The position numbers and the translations under genes were made by a program. From NCBI GenBank assembly GCA_003508835.1, contig PUFA01000007.1, forward strand, positions 14,345,001 to 14,409,000: DNA of 64,000 bases, written 5' to 3'. The DNA comes from Eonycteris spelaea. Taxonomy: Eukaryota > Chordata > Mammalia > Chiroptera > Pteropodidae. Positions 1-9,016 of the stretch are shown here, piece after piece (position 1 is the first letter of the stretch; the number at the start of each line of letters is the position of its first letter). Below the pieces are notes generated by a model, which saw only the letters and a list, made by a program, of their open reading frames with translations, was not told the DNA's origin and ran no database searches.

Positions 1-1710
1 TGAATTACAATTTGGGCAAGAGGATGAAATTAGAGAGAGGAGTGGGGGGCGGGGAGGAGATTCTACATACTTACTGCATATTTAATTCTATCCCTTGCCT
101 CAAAATTGTTAGTGGTACATATCATTATAAACTAGCCTTTTAAAGACAATTTAAAAAAATAGCACATGGTTATATCAGGGAGGGTACATATAAACACCTA
201 TAGGAGACTTTGAAACAACCTATTGTTATACAGAGGGGTATGGGTATGTGTGACTGGCTTGTAATAAAAATTCCAATGGCAACAACATTCACAAATTTAA
301 AAAGTTCTGTATATTACAAACAACCTAAAAAGCTGTAAAGATGATATGCTCTAAAAATCTGCATTCTGTGACAAAAAGTGGCTCTAGTGACAATGAACTC
401 ACTGTTGTCAGAACTTCCAATTAAGAGTTAGAATATAATCATTTCATGAAATTTGGAAGACAAAAGGAATCACTATTTCAAAATTAATATTGCATGTAAT
501 ATTTCATTTTAAAAGTTTAGATTACTATTTTAAATATTATAAGGTGACATTGAAAAATTTCAGCTACATCTCCAAACATTTATGTTGGCCATAAGAGTTC
601 ATTTCAGTGGGCCTCTCATGAGAAAATGGGGAAATTGCTTCACATTTGGGTCACCTGAGATTTGTACATACAGTGGTTTGTTCTATTGGGGACAAGTCTA
701 TAGAGTTGGGGGAGTAGCAAGAGTGAAGTTGGAACGGTAGGCAGGTGGTCAGATCAAGAAAGATCTTGCTGGAAATGTACTGATGAAGGTTCTTAAGATC
801 AATACACTGTACTAATTTTGCATTTTAGAAGAATTATTTTGGTGGAGTGTAGAGGGGGAAGCAGAAACGAAGGATGTCAACTTACGCTAGAAACACAAGT
901 GCCCCGGAAGCAGCAGTATTGTCAGTCTTGTTTTGTGGTTGGAAAGCAATCGAAACGCATTCAATAAATGAGTGGCTCATTCTGGAACTACCTGTTCTCA
1001 CCCCTCATTTCATCCTCCTGGGAAGAGGCTACAGAATGGCTCTGCTCATTGACGGTGTCCATGGCCCCTCTAGTTTATCTGTCTTTCCCAAACTAAAGCC
1101 TGTTCTTCAAACCAATTCTACTCCTCTACTGTCTCACCATTATAGTCTAAATAACTACTCTGGCAACATATTACCTTAAAACTTACCTACCATTTTTAGG
1201 GAGCATATTTAAGGATAATAAGTCATCTGTTGCCTGCCCCTCACCTTCTATTCTTAATCATTTCATTATGGTACTTCCCGTAATACAAATTTCTTTATTC
1301 ATGGTTAGGATTAGAAATTGAGTCGGATAGTGAGAAAGCTGTTTCACTCCATAGGAAAAAAAAGTTGGCTCTCTACCTCAAGCCATATACAAAGGTGACC
1401 TCTAGATGGACCATAATGTGAAAAGTAAAACCATGTAGAAGAAAGATGTTGGAGTATATATTTATGATCTTGGGGTAAAGTGGGACTTCTTAAACAGGAT
1501 AGATTTGATTACATCAAAACATACAATCTCTATTCAAAAAGGACACAACTCTAGACAATGCTAATGGACAGATGACAGATCGGGATATTTGCAATGTCTA
1601 AAACTGACAAGGATAGCTATCTGGAAGGTACAAGAAAATCCCACAAAATGATAAGAAAATGGCAGAGAATGCAATCAAAGAGAGGCAAAAGCTAAAAAGA
1701 GGCTATTCAC
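1..1710. other. 5' flanking intergenic DNA, nothing recognised
   Basis: AT-rich DNA with no reading frame resembling a known protein and no repeat I can name. A 101-codon open stretch at 874-1179 has no recognisable domain and no splice or promoter context, so I do not call it. The segment ends at the solitary LTR. Confidence 0.5.
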
Positions 1711-2108
1711 TGTTAAAAAAATTTTTCTAGGCCCAAGATGGAGCCACTCCTGCCAGGGTGCCTTGTCAGCAAACTGAACTTGGTTGTTCCTGTAAATGCT
1801 CTGCTTGACCAGAAACACAGTTTATTCATTCAGCTAATCCCTAAGCACCAAGCCAGCACTGGGCTCTATACTTATTTCCTTGTTCCCTGATTTTCCTAGA
1901 TAAGGTCAGATACTCAACCCCAGCCAATCATGCCCTGTTTTCCCATTGCTGCTTCTAACTTTCTGTAAAACTCATTCTTGCCCAAAATCTCTTGGAAAGT
2001 GTGCTCCACTGCTTGTGAAGCACTGTACTCCCCCAATCCATGGATTGTTTCTTTCGAATAAATAACATAAAAGTTTTTTCTAAATTGTTTTAGTTTTGTC
2101 ATTTGACA
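1711..2108 (+). mobile_element. Solitary endogenous-retrovirus LTR (ERV1-like)
   Basis: The element begins TGTTA and ends TGACA, so its termini form the short TG...CA inverted repeat of LTRs. The same four bases, TCAC, lie directly before it (1707-1710) and after it (2109-2112), a 4-bp target duplication of the size typical of gammaretrovirus-like ERV1 insertions. An AATAAA signal at 2057-2062 lies about 46 bp before the 3' edge, as expected for an R/U5 boundary on the plus strand. No internal gag, pol or env sequence is attached, so it looks like a recombined solo LTR. The family name is not assigned. Confidence 0.6.
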
Positions 2109-2596
2109 TCACATGAGTATAAAGAGCTATTGGCCCTTATTAGTACACCCCAAAATGTAAATACAATACCACAACAAGTTATCACTTTACAAGCACTGTA
2201 TTGACAAAAATTAGAAATTCAGATAATACCAAATGTCAAGGAGCAGATATCCAAAGTTTAAACATCACAGCAGAGTAAAAAGAAATGTAAGAAACAGAAA
2301 GTATTTTTGAGTATCATATTTACATAAAGTTTAACCATACATAAAGAAAAAAGGATACTTTTTAAAGATACATATATATTCAAGGACATTTAACAAACAC
2401 ATTAGTGTTTCTGTGGAAACAAGCTGGGGAAATGGGAGTGGGGTTTGGTGATAAAGGAAAAGTAAAATAAAGTTATATCAAAATAAAATGAAATAAGAAA
2501 GCTGCCTTGCATGAACTAAAGATAGGTTATGATCGGAGCAGTACGATTAACTAGCCTATCTGCACCTGAGTTCCAAAATAAATAAACGGAGGGAAC

Positions 2597-2668
2597 AAGC
2601 CTCAGGGAGATTTTCCCTCATGATCCCTGCTTTACAAGGGCAGCGCACTAACCGCTGAAATACAATCT
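2597..2668 (-). pseudogene. tRNA-Thr(TGT)-like pseudogene or tRNA-derived SINE head
   Basis: Read on the minus strand, a roughly 72-nt stretch resembles threonine tRNA. A D-arm-like segment (AGCGGTTAGTGCGC) is followed by an anticodon arm with loop CTTGTAA (anticodon TGT) and a CTGC/GCAG stem. A possible T-stem (GAGGG...CCCTG) follows. The T-loop has lost the TTCGATC consensus and the acceptor ends do not pair well, so it is a decayed copy and not a working tRNA gene. A tRNA-derived SINE fragment is the main alternative. Confidence 0.35.
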
Positions 2669-5419
2669 TTAATTAGTTCCTGTCCATAGGTGACCCGCTT
2701 TTCCGACTGTAGTAATAGAAGGCAAATTTGGGGATTTATCTCACTCCCAAGGAGTACTGATTTTACAGAAGATTAAGTGTCCGCCCTAATCCCTGTAGCT
2801 CACTCAGATAAAAGCCAAGACCACCTCTAAGAAAGCATTTACAAGGAGAGAAGTTTGAAAAACGTCATTTGCCAAGAGGAATTAGCATCACCCAGGGATT
2901 AGGAGGTTGGTTTGAAGAGCAGAGAGGAAGTCAGAGATTAACTCAAATTGACTGGATATTCTTTTAAATAGCTCTCTTGGCATTTGGTTTCCACACTATT
3001 AAAATGGAGGCAAAGTATATAAAGAAAACAGAAACAAATATCAATGAAATCTTTTGAATTTTGGGGGTGAATGAAATGGTGGTTATGAAAATGAGGTATT
3101 TCTATAACTTATGTTGGTTACAGGAATTATTTAACATCATTTAGCAAGTAACATAGTAAATGAATGAACTGAAATTAATATGTCTTGATCAGACCTTATC
3201 TGGGGTTATCTTTACATATACTTATTTTTTATTTAAGAGAATTAAATATTAACAAGCAGTTAATACTCTTGTAAGAACTGGATGAAATGTAAATGTTCAG
3301 AGGGTGGTGGGCCGAAAAATCATTTTGGTATCCATCTCTGATAGGCTTCTGAGGAACAAGAAGCGTCATGCTCAGCCATAAAGACTTCATTCTTTACATT
3401 TTGGCAGAGTTGGGGTCGGCTGAGGGATATCATATTTTACTGCACTGGCTTTAATAGGATAAGATATTGGCTAATATGATAATAGCATGAGATGAGCTTT
3501 AGGTGATCTCAGTCAGAGGCTCCGAAGCAGGGGAAATGAAATGACACTAAAATGATAGTGTAATTACATAAGAATGGGACCTGCGAGGGGATGCAAATAC
3601 CTTACCTAAAGCAGTAGACTTAGAAATTCCACCATGTTCTCTTCTCAGCTTCTCAGGGTTTTGCTGCAACTAAATGTTCTTTATCATGACTCTTACTAAA
3701 CCCAGTTTATCCTTTTGGAACAGAAATTGATTTCACAGGTGAAGGAAAAGACAGGTAAGGTTAATAGGAAGAGTTAGCCATCACCCACATAATAGCAGAC
3801 ACCAGTTTGTTTAAGGAATACACCATGTATTTCTCAAAGTCCTACATGAAATTGCAAAACAGTCACAAATGTAAGCTGCCCTGTCCTCCACATCTCCTGC
3901 CTGCTGAACATCTTGGAGATGCCTTGCAGCTGTTGCCAACCACAATGAGAAGACAATGTCAATGTCAAGGTTGTCAGTCTCCAAGAGGATTCAAAGTTTG
4001 GAGGTAATTTATTATTCATTAGTAGATAACTAATACATATTTTACTATGAAGAGTTAGGTGCTTCCAAAATAAAAGGCTAAAACATTGAAGTGTCTTTGG
4101 AGCTGGGCAGAGGGAGAAGAGCAATGGACTTGGAGGAGAAAGTTAGTGAAAGCCTAAAGAGTCTTGAAGAAACTGTTGGAAGACTCCTGATGGCTTTTGA
4201 GAAGGTTTGTAGATGAAGCTTAAGGAGAAATGAGAAAAATGTTATCGGAAACTGAAGGAAAAGGGTCCTTGTTAAGTAGTAGCAAGAAGTTTAACAACGC
4301 TGTCACCTGCAGTAATGTGTAAAGTAGAAAATGTGCCTAATTAATTGGTGTTCTAGCTAAGTACATTGCCAGGTAGAGAGTGTTGAAGGTACTGACTGAT
4401 GCCTTCTTCCTGATTATTTCCAAATGTGAGAAGAAAGAGATGATCTCAAGGGCTTTAAAAAAAGAATCCAGAACTTGCTAGATTTGAAAATTCCCCTCTT
4501 CTCTAGATGATAATGTTAAAATGAAGAAATGGCTTCCATTCAAAAAATAAACTTTAAGACACTGTAAGAAAAACATCATCATATAATAAAGCTGAGAGTG
4601 TGGCTGTAAAATTCTTTGTTCATACCTCAGATTTACTATGGTGATTCAGAGAATTATTCAAATAATAGGGCTTCAAAGAAGCTTATTAGTATTGCACGTC
4701 GGCAATTTCAGTTGAGGGACTCTCCAGAGTAGAGAAGGGCTTATCTTGAGGAGATTTGTGGGTATGATTTTTGTCCAATGAAATGGTGCCCCAATTAGAT
4801 TGATAGGAGACTCACAACACTTTAATTATACTGGCAAAAACGCTGGCAGCATGGACTAAATGGGACAAAGACTGTACAAAATGAAAAGAGGCCTATAGAC
4901 TGACTATATTTTACTGGCAGAAGCAAGTAGGATTTAACTAAAATGTGGGTACTTTCCATAGAAAAGGAAGGATGACTCAGAATGTGGAATCGAGAGCTTA
5001 AAGGGTGAAGTCAAAGGCTATGGAGAATCATTCCCAGGCAGAAGTAGGATTAAGCTCTAATCAAGGAACTGCTAACACTGTCCAATCAGGATTGCTGTGC
5101 ACCAATGACACCTCTGTGCCTCCTGTCTTTTTTCTTTTTTAAACAGGAGAATTTTTAACAGTTATCTTAAGCCTGTCCCACCATTGTATGTTGGGAGTGG
5201 GGGGGAAAAAAGTATTCAGATGAAGAGGAATTAACTGTACTTGCGGAGCTGCATTTAAAACACTATACCTATGAGCCTTGTCCACTCCTGGACCTGATTT
5301 AGATAAGATTCTGGACTTTAAGTTAATGATAAAATGGATTGAGACTTTGAGGCTTTTGGGGATAAGAGAATGCATTTTGCATTTGAGAGAGCCATGAATT
5401 GCTGGGGGCCAAAAGACAG
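2669..5419. other. Intergenic DNA, nothing recognised
   Basis: About 2.7 kb of AT-rich sequence without a supported gene. The overlapping short open stretches on both strands near 3807-4124 share no similarity to a protein I know and look like chance frames. Confidence 0.45.
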
Positions 5420-5925
5420 AATATGGTAGCCAGCCTCAAAGATGGCCCCAAAGATCCCTACCTTTTGATATTTGTACTCTTGTGTAATCCCCTCCCACAA
5501 TGAATAGAGCTGATTTCTGTAACTAATAGACTATTTTGGAAAAGATGAAGTGTGACTTCTGTGCTTGCATCATGAAAGGCATTGCATGTCCATCTTTCTC
5601 TCTTTTGGATCACTTGGCTTTGGAATAATTCAACTGCCATGTCATGAGGACACTCAAGCAGCCCAATAGAAAGTGATGCGTCTTCTTGCCAACAGCCATG
5701 TGAATGAGCCATCTTCGAAGCAAATCCTATAAGTCAAGCATTCTAGTGGCTATAGCCCAGCCAACATCTTCACTGAAACTTTTTAAGACCCCCGAGTTAG
5801 ACCACCCAGATAAGCCAGCCCCATATTCTTGGCTCACAGAAAGAGTGAGATAATAAATGTTTATTGTCTTAAGCTGCTATGTTTTGAGGCAATTTTCTAT
5901 GCAACAATAAAGTAATATAACAAGG
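5420..5925 (+). mobile_element. MaLR/MLT-type LTR
   Basis: About 500 bp with the layout of mammalian MaLR LTRs. A 5' part mentions the typical GATGGCCCCAAAGAT-like segment. The middle carries CCATGTCATGAGGACACTCA, and the 3' end has GAGATAATAAATGTTTATTG followed by a T-rich, GCAACAATA-containing terminus. The AATAAA motif near the end puts it on the plus strand. Subfamily and exact ends are uncertain. It sits about 2.4 kb upstream of the TRIM44 start codon. Confidence 0.55.
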
Positions 5926-5956
<31 letters not shown>

Positions 5957-6190
5957 TTTGGACGCTCCCAAAGATTCCAATTCCTGGGAATCAGGCCATT
6001 CTAATTTCAGTGTAGAGGGGGTACAGAAGTTCTGTCTCATTGAGTCTGCCATACCTCGTCACCAGAACTTCATGAAGTCCCTTTTCAACAGTTCCATCAA
6101 TTTCTGCCACTAAGACCCTCTCATCAGAGTGCTCAAAAAAGAATTGTGAAATGTCAGATACTGAATTGCACCTTATGATAATTTAAATTT
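5926..6190 (-). pseudogene. Possible minus-strand retrocopy with poly(A) tail, identity unknown
   Basis: A run of 26 T at 5926-5951 reads as a poly(A) tail on the minus strand. Immediately beyond it, the minus strand has a frame of about 63 codons free of stops that ends in TGA roughly 40 bases before the tail. The frame contains runs such as DERVLVAEIDGTVEKGLHEV that look protein-like, but I do not recognise the protein. There is no visible AATAAA and no initiating ATG. A 63-codon frame can occur by chance, and a SINE or a slipped T-run beside the LTR are alternatives. Confidence 0.25.
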
Positions 6191-7039
6191 CTGCCAGTAA
6201 ACTTAAGAACAAATAATAACAACAATGATAACAAAAGACACTCCTCTCTCCCCAAAAGACTTTGGACACAAATATTCAAGACATTAAAATTATATTTTTG
6301 TTGAAAAAATATTTTCTAAATATGATAACATTATATTCATAAAAGCTATTTCCTTTTAAGCCTGGGGAGGTATAAATTGATATACCTAGGTATATTAATG
6401 TTGATGTTTGAGTTGACATTTGTTGAATTTTTTTAAAGAAGGGTGCATCAATCCTTTTTTCAAATGCAGACATAGGAATAATTTCCAGAGAAATGAACTA
6501 GAGAAAAATAGAAATGTGTATGTAATTGAAACAAAACAAACCTCTGACTTTTCTTTCAACGTCCTATAGAATTGTTCTGAGGTTAAAGAAAAAAGATTTC
6601 TAAAAACTAAATCTCTGACAAAAGCTGTACAGAGAGTAAGCATACATATGTGGAGATATTAAAAATTATTTTAAATGATTTTTATCCCATCACCCCCTGG
6701 CATTTTTGTGAAGTTCACTGGAAATCCTAACTCAAAATTATTCAAAGATTCAATGGAAAGCAGACACCATTCCACCCCCTCCCTTCTTCTCAACCATACT
6801 TCAGTCTCTCCCTCAACTAGATCAAAATGCCCTTTTCCTCTCCCAAATACAAAACAAAAACTCTTCCATGGAGAGACATAGATATTGGGTACTGGTGGGG
6901 GTTGCTTACACTACCAGCAGCGCCCCCCTCCATGCCCAATGTGTTAAAAATGTTTAAAATATCTTTCAAAAGGTCATAATGTGCATTAAATGTAATTTGT
7001 GCCAATAACGGCAGTTAAAATGCAGTGAATACATCTAAA
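6191..7039. other. Intergenic DNA, nothing recognised
   Basis: AT-rich sequence with only short chance reading frames. No repeat family was recognised with confidence. Confidence 0.4.
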
Positions 7040-7215
7040 ATGCAGGCACCTTTACATTTCATCCACAAAACAGCCCCGTGAAGTAGATATCACCATTATT
7101 TCCACTTTAAATCCGTATTTTTTTTTTTTAAGTAAGAAACAGAATGATTGATTAACTTCTCCATGGTTACAAAGCCAACAAGTTGTAGCATTAGGATCTG
7201 GGCCTCCCACAGGCA
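7040..7215 (-). repeat. MIR SINE fragment
   Basis: On the plus strand it shows the reverse-complement MIR order: a 'ttacatttcatcc' segment, a 'tgaagtag...attatttccac' segment, then 'gttacaaagccaacaag' and 'aggatctgggcct'. It is interrupted by a T-run near 7120. It lies just upstream of the CpG island. Confidence 0.5.
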
Positions 7216-7934
7216 GTGGATCTTTCCAAAACTGGCTTGTAAAGAGCCACAAAAAAATACAGCCTGATTTTTGGCACTTCAGTATTGGTTAATAAATAAT
7301 AGTTCTGTCCCATTCTTTGGAACCCAATCTGAATCTAGACGGTCTTCTTACATAAAGGAAAAATGAATGCACACTGAAACTCTTATTCGATAAACACTGC
7401 TCTCTCCATCTACCTCACCTGACATCTCAGCCAAACTCAAGGTAAGCTGTCAGAAAAAGGTGCAAAGGTGGCCACCACATTGGTTCTGAGCCCCTAGGAG
7501 GCAGGAATGCAAACAGACTTTGCAAACAGACGAAATATAGTATCGCTTTGGATCGAAAATGTTTGTTTGCTCAGCCTGACTTTGAGATTCCCCGAGTCCA
7601 GGAGAACAAACACAACCCTTCTGGGGTCCTCTGGAAATCCCAAGTGGTCATGCACAGTCTGGTAAACAACACTCTGCCCTGGCACCTTGCAGAGGACACA
7701 ACAGCGGGGCCTGGAAAGGTAGGCACAAATAGTCAGGAGAGAGACCGAAATACACACGTACACCTGCGCAGTGGCCCTGAAAAGTCAGGTTGACACCTAC
7801 AGGGGAGGGCGTGGGGGAGGCGGGGCCCAATTCCCACCGCAAGAGTGTGCGGGAGGCCTCATCCATCCTCCCCCTCCTTCCGGCGATTCGGAGCCCCCAC
7901 GGGAAAGCCAGAAAAGGGCCATTGCCACTTTAAG

Positions 7935-7978
7935 TGACTCAGGAAGTGAAAGGAGGCCGCCTGACTGGGAAAGGGAAA
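7935..7978 (+). promoter_or_regulatory. Composite AP-1 / ETS-IRF / IRF motif cluster
   Basis: TGACTCA (AP-1 consensus) at 7935-7941 abuts GGAAGTGAAA at 7942-7951, an exact match to the ETS-IRF composite pattern GGAANNGAAA. A second motif, GAAAGGGAAA at 7969-7978, fits the IRF pattern GAAANNGAAA. All lie on the plus strand, about 370-415 bp upstream of the TRIM44 ATG. The matches are seen directly; binding and interferon response are inferred and untested. Confidence 0.5.
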
Positions 7979-8086
7979 GTGGAACCGGGGCGGCGCGGGG
8001 GCCGCGGCGCCGCGATCTCGCCGGCGTAGCGAGAGGCCGGGCGGGCAGCGCGGCGCGGGGGCCGACGGGGGCGCCGGGTCGCCGCG

Positions 8087-8095
8087 CCGGAAGTG
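8087..8095 (+). promoter_or_regulatory. ETS/GABP-type site
   Basis: CCGGAAGTG is a perfect GABPA/ETS core in the densest part of the CpG island, a common element of housekeeping CpG-island promoters. It lies about 255 bp upstream of the TRIM44 ATG. Confidence 0.5.
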
Positions 8096-8348
8096 CCCCG
8101 GCCGCCCGAGGAAGCGCAGCGGGCGCCGAGCGGCAGAGCGGGCGGGAAGGCTCTCTGCTCCGAGCCGGGGCTACCTGGTGCAGGCAGCCGCGCGCCGCAG
8201 CCCCAGGCCCGCCCTGAGACACCGCGCGGCCCACGCGGGCGGCGACTCCTAGGAGAGGACCCAGTGGGGAGGAGGACGTGTAAGGCTGCGCGAAGGCCAG
8301 ACAGCGAGCACCGAAGCCCAGACGCTTGGGCCTCGTCCCTGCACCCAC

Positions 8349-9016
8349 ATGGCCTCCGGAGTGGGCGCGGCCTTCGAGGAACTGCCGCACGACGGCACGT
8401 GTGACGAGTGCGAGCCCGACGAGGCACCAGGGCGGAGGAAGTGTGCCGAGAATGCGGGTTCTGCTACTGCCACCGCCATGCAGAGGCGCACAGGCAGAAA
8501 TTCCCAGGGCACCACTTGGCCGAGTACGTCCACGGCTCCGCCCAGCCCTGGACCTCGGGAGCCCCCCAGGAGGGCGAGGGGAAGGGAGACGTGGAGGCCA
8601 AGGTGGAGAATGAGAGGGACGTAGAGGTCGAGATGGGGGAGGAAAGCGAGTCTGAGGAAGACAGTGAGTCCGAAGAAGAGAGCGAGACGGAGGAAGAGAG
8701 TGAGGATGAGAGCGACGAAGAGAGTGAAGAAGACAGCGAGGAAGAAATGGATGAACAAGAGAGCGAGGCGGAGGAAGACAACCGTGAAGATGGAGAATCC
8801 GAGGCCGAGGGAGAAACGGAGGCAGAAAGTGAATTTGACCCAGAAATAGAAATGGAAGCGGAGAGAGTGGCCAAGAGGAAGTGTCCGGACCATGGGCTCG
8901 ATTTGAGTACGTATTGCCAGGAAGATAAGCAGCTCATCTGTGTCCTGTGTCCAGTCATTGGGGCTCACCAGGGCCACCAACTCTCCACTCTAGACGAAGC
9001 CTTCGAAGAACTAAGA
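8349..9016 (+). CDS. TRIM44: TRIM44 coding exon 1 (zinc finger, acidic tract, B-box), frameshifted
   Basis: The frame opens at 8349 and reads correctly through Gly28, then breaks in a run of three G at 8430-8432 where the conserved Gly-Ala pair needs four. The correct downstream frame resumes at 8432 and runs to the donor GTAAGT at 9017. Cys18 and Cys21 of the UBP-type finger lie before the break; the rest of its ligands (near C33, C36, C39, C41, H44, H48) lie after it. Residues about 85-165 are a Glu/Ser/Asp-rich tract. The B-box starts at Cys179 and its ligands include a CxxC and a HxxH near the exon end. Read literally, the ATG frame ends at TGA 8622-8624, giving 91 residues. The ATG has G at +4 but C at -3. 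Confidence 0.93.

Larger units (their letters stand above)
7771..8680 (+). promoter_or_regulatory. TRIM44: CpG-island promoter and 5' UTR of TRIM44
   Basis: GC content and CpG density rise sharply from about 7800, peak around 7990-8260, and fall inside exon 1. No TATA box is placed to set a start site, as is usual for CpG-island promoters. The island spans the 5' UTR, the ATG at 8349 and the first part of the coding region. It contains a GGGGCGG GC-box near 7986, ETS motifs at 7942 and 8087, and an AP-1 site at 7935. The exact transcription start cannot be fixed from sequence alone. Long open frames on both strands here are a by-product of high GC. Confidence 0.85.

Noticed and set aside
7797..8980. 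Long open frames on the minus strand across the CpG island and exon 1 (197, 162, 243 and 164 codons)
   Set aside because: Stop codons are depleted by high GC and by the GAG/GAA repeats of TRIM44; the peptides are Arg/Pro/Ala- or Ser/Leu-rich shadows with no domain.
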